This document shows, one piece after another, positions 58,465 through 64,000 of a stretch of 64,000 nucleotides of DNA (its first letter is position 1; each line of letters starts with the position of its first letter). Both the position numbers and the translations under genes were made by a program. This DNA comes from Nocardia arizonensis (GTDB lineage Bacteria > Actinomycetota > Actinomycetes > Mycobacteriales > Mycobacteriaceae). The notes below the pieces were generated by a model. It saw nothing but the letters and a program-made list of their open reading frames with translations, did no database searches and was not told where the DNA came from. The stretch lies in contig NZ_LGYZ01000118.1 of assembly GCF_001310275.1 (NCBI RefSeq), positions 1-64,000 on the forward strand, in the 5' to 3' direction.

Positions 58465-59847
58465 CTACGCGCGGATCTGGGAAGGCCCGAGCACCGCCGC
58501 GGCCTGCTGACGCCAGTCCGACAGCGCTCGGCCGCGCAGCGGCGCGAGGGCGGCGTCGAACTGTCTGGCCCGCTTGGACACCGTCATGCCGACATAGGTG
58601 TGATTGTCGGTGATGGCCGCGGTGGCCACCGCGCACGCCTCCTCGATCTCGCCCGAGCCGAGCAGCGCGGTGGCGTGTTCGAAGCGCACCAGCGCCGGTT
58701 CCATCGTCTCGCGCGGATCGTAGAGCGACATCGCGCGCGCGGCGGCGCGCGCGGTGTCGTCGGGTCTGCCGAGTTCGGCGTAGCCGACCGCTTGGTAGAA
58801 GGCCAATTTCTCGGGACGGAAGGAGAAGATGCCGACCGGGAGGTCCTGTCCGGCCACGCTGTCGAGCGAGGCCGCGGATTTCTCGATGCAGTAGGTGAAC
58901 TGGTCGGCGTCGCCGAGTTTGGCGTGCGCGCGCGCAGCCATACCCCACAGCCAGGCCGCGGCCGCGCCCGTGCGCGGATCCTCGGCCAGGCGCGGCGTCA
59001 GCAGATCGAGCACATCGCGGGGGCGGTCGCTGTAGGTGGGCAGATAGCTCAGTCCGGCCAGCGCGATGTCCTCGGAATAGCGGTCGCCGATGTCCTGTGC
59101 CGCGTGAATGGCCGTGGTGTACCACAGCCGGGCCTGGCCGAAATGTCCTTCGTTGAAAAGTATCTCTCCCGCGACATTCGCCAGCCTGCCCGCGGTGCGC
59201 ACCAACCGGATCTGGTGCAGCGTGGCCTGTCTTTCGCCGAGACAGCCTCGTACCATACGGAATTGCTCCAGCGTCGATTGCAGCAATTCGTGCGGGGGTA
59301 CCTGGACGACCCGGCTGCCGAGCACGTCGGCGGTCTCCTCCAGCAACCCGAGCCTGCGTTCACTCACCGATCCCGCATCCAGCGCCGCGAGCATCTTCTC
59401 CGGTTCGCTCACGACGAGGTCGGCCGCGTGGCCCGCGAGGCCCGCGCCGATGCAGGCCAGCAACTCTCGACGTCTCACGTCGTCATCCTCGACTTCCTTG
59501 TCGAGCCCGATCGGCGCCGCACGGTTTTCCGTGTGTTCCGGCGCGCTGTCCCTACCGAGCTTGGTGTTCCGAACGAGCGCCGCGCTCGTATCGCCGGTTT
59601 CACTGGCCGCGTCGTGGCCCGCCGTGATCGCCCGCTCGAATCGCGCGACGATGACTGGATCGGCTTCGGATAGCACCCGGTCGAGTAAGCGTCTGCTTGC
59701 GGCATGCATCCGGGTTGTCCGGCCCTTCTCCCACAAGACGACGGTGCGCGGGGTAACGCCCACCAGGCGCGCGAACTCATAGCGACTTCGCCGCATCGCC
59801 GCCCGCAGTGCTACAACATCTTCACCGGTCCAGTCGACCTCAACCAT
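58465..59847 (-). CDS. XRE-family regulator with TPR-like C-terminal region
   Basis: 460 residues. The N-terminus is an XRE helix-turn-helix (EFARLVGVTPRTVVLWEKGR, residues ~22-45). The remaining ~330 residues are alpha-helical with tetratricopeptide-like repeats (GHFGQARLWYTTAIHAAQDI, AYAELGRPDDTARAAARAMS-like units). This architecture is common in actinobacterial regulators whose helical part senses a peptide or partner protein. ATG 59847 gives full length. It is convergent to the NRPS operon and divergent from two small genes. Control of the NRPS genes cannot be argued from position alone; the small divergent genes are more natural partners. Confidence 0.75.
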   Translation of the reverse strand: MVEVDWTGEDVVALRAAMRRSRYEFARLVGVTPRTVVLWEKGRTTRMHAASRRLLDRVLSEADPVIVARFERAITAGHDAASETGDTSAALVRNTKLGRDSAPEHTENRAAPIGLDKEVEDDDVRRRELLACIGAGLAGHAADLVVSEPEKMLAALDAGSVSERRLGLLEETADVLGSRVVQVPPHELLQSTLEQFRMVRGCLGERQATLHQIRLVRTAGRLANVAGEILFNEGHFGQARLWYTTAIHAAQDIGDRYSEDIALAGLSYLPTYSDRPRDVLDLLTPRLAEDPRTGAAAAWLWGMAARAHAKLGDADQFTYCIEKSAASLDSVAGQDLPVGIFSFRPEKLAFYQAVGYAELGRPDDTARAAARAMSLYDPRETMEPALVRFEHATALLGSGEIEEACAVATAAITDNHTYVGMTVSKRARQFDAALAPLRGRALSDWRQQAAAVLGPSQIRA

Positions 59848-60103
59848 AGGTCCTACTTCCTCGCACCAGGCTGATTCAATCGGAAATTACTCGCAATTAC
59901 CGCCTTCGGGACTGTTATCTACCGAATCGCAACGCGCACTCTTGAAATCGCATCCGGCACCGGGGTTCTGCCCAGACCTTACGAGGGCGCCGCTCCACGG
60001 AAACCCGGCGCACGGTCCCGGGGCGGTCCGATCCAGCCGCCTCGAGCGCGGTTCCGATGGCGCCTTCCGGTGCCGGATGCACTGAACCGCTCGGAGGTGA
60101 ACG
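59848..60103. promoter_or_regulatory. Divergent promoter region between the XRE regulator and small genes
   Basis: No gene. An AT-richer stretch lies near 59870-59925. It contains one copy (59922-59936) of a 15-base direct repeat whose second copy lies at 60569-60583, just beyond the two small genes. A strong ribosome site GGAGGTGA ends the region. Confidence 0.45.
59922..59936 (+). repeat. 15-base direct repeat, copy 1
   Basis: CCGAATCGCAACGCG, identical to 60569-60583. The two copies bracket the pair of small genes, which suggests either a regulator site or a duplication left by a rearrangement. Confidence 0.6.
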
Positions 60104-60292
60104 ATGGACGTGCTGAACTCGGATATGAGGGAATTGTGGCTGGTGCAGAGCCGTGATTGCGCACAGGAACCGCTGCTGCTCGATGACGAACGCGCCAGGT
60201 TCGTCCTCACGGTGCACGCGGGTCACGGCGCCGCGTGCCACCAGTATCTAGCCGCGTCGGCCTACCGCTTCCGTCGAGCCGCCGGTAGGTGA
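60104..60292 (+). CDS. Small hypothetical protein (62 residues)
   Basis: ATG 60104 follows an excellent GGAGGTGA ribosome site. The product reads MDVLNSDMRELWLVQSRDCA, then LLLDDERARFVLTVHAGHGA, and has an Arg-rich end. There is no signal peptide and two or three Cys. I know no family for it. It is followed after three bases by the next gene, with which it forms a two-gene unit divergent from the XRE-TPR regulator. Small genes beside such regulators are common in actinobacteria, though this one does not look like DUF397. Confidence 0.6.
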   Translation: MDVLNSDMRELWLVQSRDCAQEPLLLDDERARFVLTVHAGHGAACHQYLAASAYRFRRAAGR

Positions 60293-60295
60293 GTT

Positions 60296-60562
60296 ATGGG
60301 ATCGCTGTGGTCGATCCTCACCTGTTGCGCCGTCCTGGTCGCGACCGCCGGCGCGATCGGTATGTCGTTGGGGCGCACCATGACCACCGACCACCATGAG
60401 CCACCGCTCGACCCGCTGACGGTGCAGCAGGCGCACGACGTCATGCAGTCGCATCGCGGATGCGGTGCCGACGACTGCCCGAGTAAAGGCGCGGCATTCC
60501 GCGCCTTGGTGGCGGCGGGGCGCATCGTCCCCGATTCGCGCGCGGACGGATACTCGCTCTGA
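60296..60562 (+). CDS. Small membrane-anchored hypothetical protein (88 residues)
   Basis: ATG 60296 lies three bases after the previous stop. Residues ~4-26 (LWSILTCCAVLVATAGAIGM) form one membrane helix or an uncleaved signal anchor. The rest is polar and ends with a compact stretch containing CGADDC, a possible metal site or disulfide, followed by KGAAFRALVAAGRIVPD. No family is recognised. Cotranscription with the upstream 62-residue gene is likely. Confidence 0.55.
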   Translation: MGSLWSILTCCAVLVATAGAIGMSLGRTMTTDHHEPPLDPLTVQQAHDVMQSHRGCGADDCPSKGAAFRALVAAGRIVPDSRADGYSL

Positions 60563-60568
60563 ATCGTC

Positions 60569-60583
60569 CCGAATCGCAACGCG
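60569..60583 (+). repeat. 15-base direct repeat, copy 2
   Basis: Identical to 59922-59936, six bases after the stop of the 88-residue gene. Confidence 0.6.
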
Positions 60584-60603
60584 GTTCCGTATTGGAAACC
60601 GAC

Positions 60604-60627
60604 TTCGCATATTGCGAATACTTCGCA
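60604..60627. promoter_or_regulatory. Three alternating half-sites, TTCGCA-N3-TGCGAA-N3-TTCGCA
   Basis: Two overlapping inverted repeats share a middle half-site, with a 9-base period. Such arrays are typical operator layouts for dimeric regulators that bind side by side. The site lies downstream of the small genes and upstream of decayed sequence, so the gene it served may be lost. Confidence 0.45.
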
Positions 60628-60773
60628 CACCTGTGAACGGCGCGCGGTTGTCGCGAACGACGCGCTACCACCCGTATCTTCTACGGGTTCTAGGGGGTTG
60701 AGACTCCGAGAGGAAAGTCACGCTAAGCTGACGGGGCTGAATCGGGTTGTTCTGCTGATGGTTTCATGTCCGC

Positions 60774-61360
60774 GTGATTGATGCGGGTGTGTCCGGTTAC
60801 GGGCGTTTCGGTGTGTTGTCGCGGTTGGTGTATCCGGACGGGCGCGGGCGGATCTTCAAATCCCCGCACGTGCTGCGCCTGGCCGACGACGAACCCTACC
60901 GCCGCGAGATCAAAAGCCCAAGCGGTCTCGCGCGGTGCCCTGTTCACTGCACTGCTGGGTCCGATTCACCTACTCGATCCGCGTCTCGAGCTGGCCATCG
61001 AAAGCAGCGCCCAGAACGTCGGCTACGCGCTGAGCAACATCGCTGTCGGCTACGAAGCCACGCGCAACCTCGACCTGTACCAGGGCGCCCGCGCCGAACT
61101 CCTCGGCCGCCGCGGTCATCTCCTCGCGGTAGCGGCGCTCGAACTCTGGGTCGACGAAACGCGGTGGGGCCGGGTCGACCTGGTGCGTGGGCATCCGGCC
61201 GCCGGGGAGATGTCAGCCGCGACCAAACACCAGCGCGGCAACTGATCGAGGCTAGCGCCACCGCCGAGGTCAGCAGCGATACCGCCGAGATCGTCGAGGG
61301 TGCGGTGTCGTGGTTGGTGAGACTGGATCTACTCCGTCGCCGGGGGCGCCGCCACCAACG
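60774..61360 (+). pseudogene. Decayed coding region, identity unknown
   Basis: Protein-like segments appear in alternating frames. IDAGVSGYGRFGVLSRLVYP opens in one. A shift near 60920 leads to GALFTALLGPIHLLDPRLEL and DLYQGARAELLGRRGHLLAV. Near 61230 the first frame resumes with RQLIEASATAEVSSDTAEIV and EGAVSWLVRLDLLRR. No single frame spans the region, and no ribosome site or family is recognised. It is read as a gene broken by at least two frameshifts. From about 61360 to 61520 nothing coding is seen, apart from a promoter-like AT-richer end. Confidence 0.35.
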
Positions 61361-61525
61361 GTCGCGCGCCCCGCACTGGCGGGCACAATTGCGCGGCCCG
61401 CACCGGCCGGGCTGCGCAATCACCAGCCAGCTAGCGCACAAGCTTTGCTGGCCAGCAACTTTCGGTCCGAGATTTCCTGTAGATACTGACAAGGACACAT
61501 TCGACACGGTTTCCGAGGTACAGCG

Positions 61526-61759
61526 ATGACCCCACAGGCTTGGTACAACCACTACGACGATCCCGATGAATTCTGGGACGAGGAACCGCTCATCAAACCA
61601 TTGGCCCCAACAGGTCGGGTCACCGCTGCGGACCCGAGCACGCGGAGGAATCCTCCACCGGTGAGCGACGTCCGCCCACCTCCACCGCAGGCCGGTTCAC
61701 CCAACCCGTGCGCCAGCATCCGACACACCTCACAACGGGTTCACAGCCCGATCCGCTGA
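61526..61759 (+). CDS. N-terminal part of an ESX-operon protein, probably frameshifted
   Basis: ATG 61526 follows GAGGT by about six bases. The product starts TPQAWYNHYDDPDEFWDEEP, an acidic, aromatic opening, then becomes Pro-rich and ends at residue 77. Twenty bases later another frame continues with protein-like sequence (VTPDGAVHNIVLANGF), and that frame can be read upstream across this stop (DHLASA-CVTPDG). The simplest reading is one gene of about 145 codons split by a frameshift. A real mutation cannot be told from a sequence error here. Confidence 0.5.
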   Translation: MTPQAWYNHYDDPDEFWDEEPLIKPLAPTGRVTAADPSTRRNPPPVSDVRPPPPQAGSPNPCASIRHTSQRVHSPIR

Positions 61760-61778
61760 CCATCTGGCCTCTGCCTGT

Positions 61779-61967
61779 GTGACTCCGGATGGCGCTGTCC
61801 ACAACATCGTGCTGGCCAACGGATTCTGCGACCGCGCAGCGCCCGCGTGGAGCGCCGCCCAACAGATCACCATCGCGGCACACGCCATCGTCGACGCCGT
61901 CAACTCCGCGCGGCGCGGAGCAGCGAAGTCGTCCACTGCAGCATTGCCGCCAGGGGGCGCATCGTGA
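61779..61967 (+). CDS. YbaB-like C-terminal segment, probably the rest of the preceding gene
   Basis: 62 residues if started at GTG 61779. VTPDGAVHNIVLANGF followed by a long Ala-rich helix (ITIAAHAIVDAVNSARR) resembles the core of YbaB/EbfC-type proteins, which also occur in ESX loci (EspL). There is no ribosome site in front of this GTG, which supports its being the tail of the gene starting at 61526. Its stop overlaps the next start (GTGA). Confidence 0.5.
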   Translation: MTPDGAVHNIVLANGFCDRAAPAWSAAQQITIAAHAIVDAVNSARRGAAKSSTAALPPGGAS

Positions 61968-62293
61968 ATCAATACAATCGGCTGTTCGATCTCGTGCAGG
62001 AGATGAACCAGAAGTGGGCAAAGCTCGACCGTGATATCGAATCCGGAAAGCGCAGGCAAGACCGCGCCCAGACCATCGCGACCACTCGACTCATCGACCG
62101 TGACACCTTCATCGATTACGGATCGGTTTCCGTCGATGCCAATGGATTCGTCCGTTCGCTGCAGTTGAACCCCGATGAAGTCGTCCGCGCCAGCGACGAT
62201 CACGTTCTGATGCTGATCTGCGATGCCATCAACTCCGATAACTCGATGCCGTCACCGCAGATCGACCTGACCGAATACGAGGTGACACCGTGA
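61964..62293 (+). CDS. YbaB/EbfC-like protein of an ESX-type operon
   Basis: 109 residues from GTG 61964, overlapping the previous stop by four bases and preceded by AGGGGG. A coiled-coil start (LFDLVQEMNQKWAKLDRDIE) leads to GSVSVDANGFVRSLQLNPDE and a C-terminal helix, the order seen in YbaB-fold proteins. Canonical YbaB binds DNA as a dimer. Relatives in mycobacterial ESX loci, such as EspL, act as stabilising partners of secreted proteins, and the gene order here favours that role. It overlaps the next gene at GTGA. Confidence 0.6.
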   Translation: MNQYNRLFDLVQEMNQKWAKLDRDIESGKRRQDRAQTIATTRLIDRDTFIDYGSVSVDANGFVRSLQLNPDEVVRASDDHVLMLICDAINSDNSMPSPQIDLTEYEVTP

Positions 62294-62610
62294 CCGATTT
62301 CCATGTCGTACCCGAGGCGTTGAAGCTGGAGGCAGAGCGCGTACGCGGTGCCGCCGACTACTGGGCGAACGCACACCTGTCGATCCTCAATACGATGCCG
62401 ATGCGGGAGATGATGTTCGGTAACAAGGGGATCGACATCGTCAAGAAGCTGCAGGCATGCACAGAGACGCTCAGTGCCAAGCTCATCGACGGCAAGAACT
62501 CCACCGACGACGCTGCGGACAAGCTGATGACCTGCGCGAACCACTTCACCTCGGTCGATGCCGACTACTATCGGAAGTTCGGTTACATCGACGAGAAGGC
62601 CGGATACTGA
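62290..62610 (+). CDS. Type VII secretion target, EspC/DUF2580-like
   Basis: 106 residues from GTG 62290, with GAGGTGA five bases upstream and a four-base overlap with the preceding stop. It opens TDFHVVPEALKLEAERVRGA and is helical throughout, with length and pattern typical of EspC-like small ESX substrates. There is no signal peptide. It is expected to form a helical hairpin, pair with the larger protein encoded next, and be exported by an ESX (type VII) system encoded elsewhere. Confidence 0.65.
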   Translation: MTDFHVVPEALKLEAERVRGAADYWANAHLSILNTMPMREMMFGNKGIDIVKKLQACTETLSAKLIDGKNSTDDAADKLMTCANHFTSVDADYYRKFGYIDEKAGY

Positions 62611-62611
62611 C

Positions 62612-63376
62612 ATGGGAACCACAGAGGGACTGGCGATTCCAGCGGACAAGAACCCGCAGGGCCTTCCGTCGGAGTTCGTATTCCCTTGGGAACAGGCCGC
62701 ATACGTGGTCAAGAAGGCCAAGGAGTGCGACATCACCAACATCGAGGAGATCGTCGACTCCATCCGGAATTCGCTGGGCAACCCGAATTGGGTTTCCGAG
62801 GTCCTGACAGGGTGGCTGGGCGCGATCACCTCGCTGACAAAGGCAGTCGACGGAAGCGGCAACGGGGTCGGACTCGAGACCGCGAACGAGAACCTCAAAG
62901 CACGCTGGACCGGCACTGCGAGCGAGTCGGCAACCAGCTATGTCGGCCGCTTGGTCACGGCATCCCGTGAGGAAAAGACCCAGCTGCAGGCGATGTACGA
63001 CAAGATCAACGACATCGGCGCCTTCGTGTCGAAGTCCTACGCCGCTAACATCGCGCACATCCACAACTACGCGGCCCGCCTACGCGAGAACGAGGGAAAC
63101 GAGTACGACATCCGTGTCGGAAGCTTCTTCCCGGGAGGTAGCGACACGTCCATATACGCTGAAAAAAAGCGCATCCTCGCGGAATTCACCAGAGAAACAG
63201 CTGCCGTCTTCAAAGATCTCACCGACTACCTGACCGACGTCGGTGGCTCGGTCGACACCATCGTCAGTTTGATCGCCGGCGTCGAAATACCGGGAAATAT
63301 CGCACCGTCGGTAGGCGACCCCGGCTCCTGGCAGCCTCGCAACCCCACCGGCCCGCCCTGGGGACAGCCGTCATGA
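62612..63376 (+). CDS. Putative ESX-secreted helical protein with WxG motif
   Basis: 254 residues, starting one base after the previous stop. There is no signal peptide. Residues ~85-170 contain ARWTGTASESATSYVGRLV, in which W-x-G sits between two long helices as in WXG100 and PPE/EspA-type proteins. More helices follow (EKKRILAEFTRETAAVFKDL), then a Gly/Pro-rich end (GPPWGQPS). By analogy with EspC-EspA, it and the preceding 106-residue protein may be exported as a pair. The stop overlaps the lipoprotein start (ATGA). No toxin domain is seen at the C-terminus. Confidence 0.65.
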   Translation: MGTTEGLAIPADKNPQGLPSEFVFPWEQAAYVVKKAKECDITNIEEIVDSIRNSLGNPNWVSEVLTGWLGAITSLTKAVDGSGNGVGLETANENLKARWTGTASESATSYVGRLVTASREEKTQLQAMYDKINDIGAFVSKSYAANIAHIHNYAARLRENEGNEYDIRVGSFFPGGSDTSIYAEKKRILAEFTRETAAVFKDLTDYLTDVGGSVDTIVSLIAGVEIPGNIAPSVGDPGSWQPRNPTGPPWGQPS

Positions 63377-64000
63377 ACGTCGCCACATTCACACGCCGCT
63401 GCACCACCATCGCACTACTCGCGATTGTCTTCATCGGAGTTCCCGCCTGCGGCACCGACAGCGGATCTACCCCGGACACACCGGTGATGTTCTCCGCGGC
63501 CCCCAGTGACTGCAGCCCCGTCGTCGCTGATGTGGCGACTCAGATCGCACGGTTCACCGGTGACCTGTACAGCGCCGACCTTCAGTACCAAACCGGAGGA
63601 GTCGATGACCCACCCAGGACCGAGACACTCACCTGCAGCGGCTCCTACCCCCGGACCGGTGGCGACGTAGCCGGCTCCAACTCGGCGCAGGTCAAGCTGC
63701 GGACGGTCTACCTCGGCTTTACGGTCACCACCAGCGACCTCGGCCTCGAACCCGGATATCGACTGCGCTTGTCCGAAGACTCGTTCACCAGGTCCAGGCC
63801 CGACGAGCACACACGCTGCGACAGTATCGGCGAGGACTGCTACATCGTCACCGAGACCACACCCGGAACAATCTCCACCGCACTACATTTCCGGTCGAGA
63901 AATCTCAATGTGCTCGTCCGCCTATCGACCTCCACTCAGCCAGACATGACGACGCACCCGGACACGATGGCAGACAGTGTCCACGCCCGCGAGATCGCTC
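63373..64000 (+). CDS. Lipoprotein, partial (runs off the window)
   Basis: ATG 63373 overlaps the previous stop by four bases, and the frame is open to the last base (209 codons). The start is a lipoprotein signal: basic TRRC, a hydrophobic core TIALLAIVFIGVPA, and a lipobox-like VPAC with Cys at ~26 followed by GTDSGS. The exported domain has paired Cys (SDCSPV, TLTCSG, TRCDSIGEDC). It may be related to DUF3558-type Nocardia lipoproteins, but I cannot confirm this. As the last visible gene of the ESX-type operon it probably sits on the outer face of the cytoplasmic membrane. Confidence 0.7.
   Translation, partial: MNVATFTRRCTTIALLAIVFIGVPACGTDSGSTPDTPVMFSAAPSDCSPVVADVATQIARFTGDLYSADLQYQTGGVDDPPRTETLTCSGSYPRTGGDVAGSNSAQVKLRTVYLGFTVTTSDLGLEPGYRLRLSEDSFTRSRPDEHTRCDSIGEDCYIVTETTPGTISTALHFRSRNLNVLVRLSTSTQPDMTTHPDTMADSVHAREIA

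Noticed and set aside
60970..61194. Minus-strand 74-codon ORF (opening PTHQVDPAPPRFVDPEFERR)
   Set aside because: Its composition is protein-like, but it lacks a ribosome site and overlaps equally plausible plus-strand fragments. Neither strand could be preferred, so the region is listed as decayed sequence.

Overview
The window looks like a Nocardia-type mycolic-acid actinomycete (Corynebacteriales). The reasons are very high GC, GTG starts and 4-bp start/stop overlaps, a kshB-like steroid hydroxylase reductase behind a KstR-type operator, mycofactocin genes mftF and mftG, a small operon of ESX-type secreted proteins, and a giant non-ribosomal peptide synthetase (NRPS) locus with an MbtH protein. 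The genus is inferred from this gene set; there is no rRNA here to prove it.

Layout. 67-749: a Fic-type toxin-antitoxin remnant, with a perfect palindromic operator, an antitoxin that appears to join a Phd/YefM-like head to a VbhA-like Fic-inhibitor tail, and a Fic toxin cut off before its catalytic motif. 784-3361: a TipA-like MerR regulator behind a 19-bp-spacer promoter, then an MFS efflux pump. 3404-9663: housekeeping and catabolic genes (alpha/beta hydrolase, secreted lipase, ferredoxin-NAD(P)+ reductase, Asp/Glu racemase, kshB with a KstR box, a TetR regulator). 10060-13102: a 47-codon ORF, mftF and mftG, with none of mftA-E present. 13223-14605: a GAF/winged-helix regulator.

15091-58317 is the core. 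Two translationally coupled NRPS genes (about 5,905 and 8,419 residues) and mbtH encode a 13-module assembly line. Order in protein 1: C(starter)-A-T, four C-A-T modules, then a lone C. Order in protein 2: A-T, seven C-A-T modules, then TE. Adenylation codes read by eye give Ser for modules 1, 3, 6 and 10, a Ser-like but altered code for module 8, and Thr for module 4. The other seven I cannot assign. The first C domain is of the DhbF/EntF starter type, so the product should be an N-acylated or N-aroylated, hydroxy-residue-rich tridecapeptide released (probably cyclised) by the TE. No epimerisation, methylation or heterocyclisation domain is visible. The two proteins meet inside module 6, between C and A. 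Each side of the break carries a short, mutually similar piece resembling the start of an A domain, which may be a matched docking pair. An inverted repeat in front of the GAF regulator recurs in the NRPS leader, suggesting that this regulator controls the locus.

58465-64000: a GC-rich hairpin closes the NRPS operon. It is followed by a convergent XRE-TPR regulator, two small genes, about 900 bases of decayed coding sequence, and an operon of tightly overlapping genes. That operon encodes YbaB-like, EspC-like and WxG-like proteins and a lipoprotein that runs off the window; its base composition looks less GC-extreme than the NRPS genes. No rRNA, tRNA, CRISPR array or intact insertion sequence was seen.
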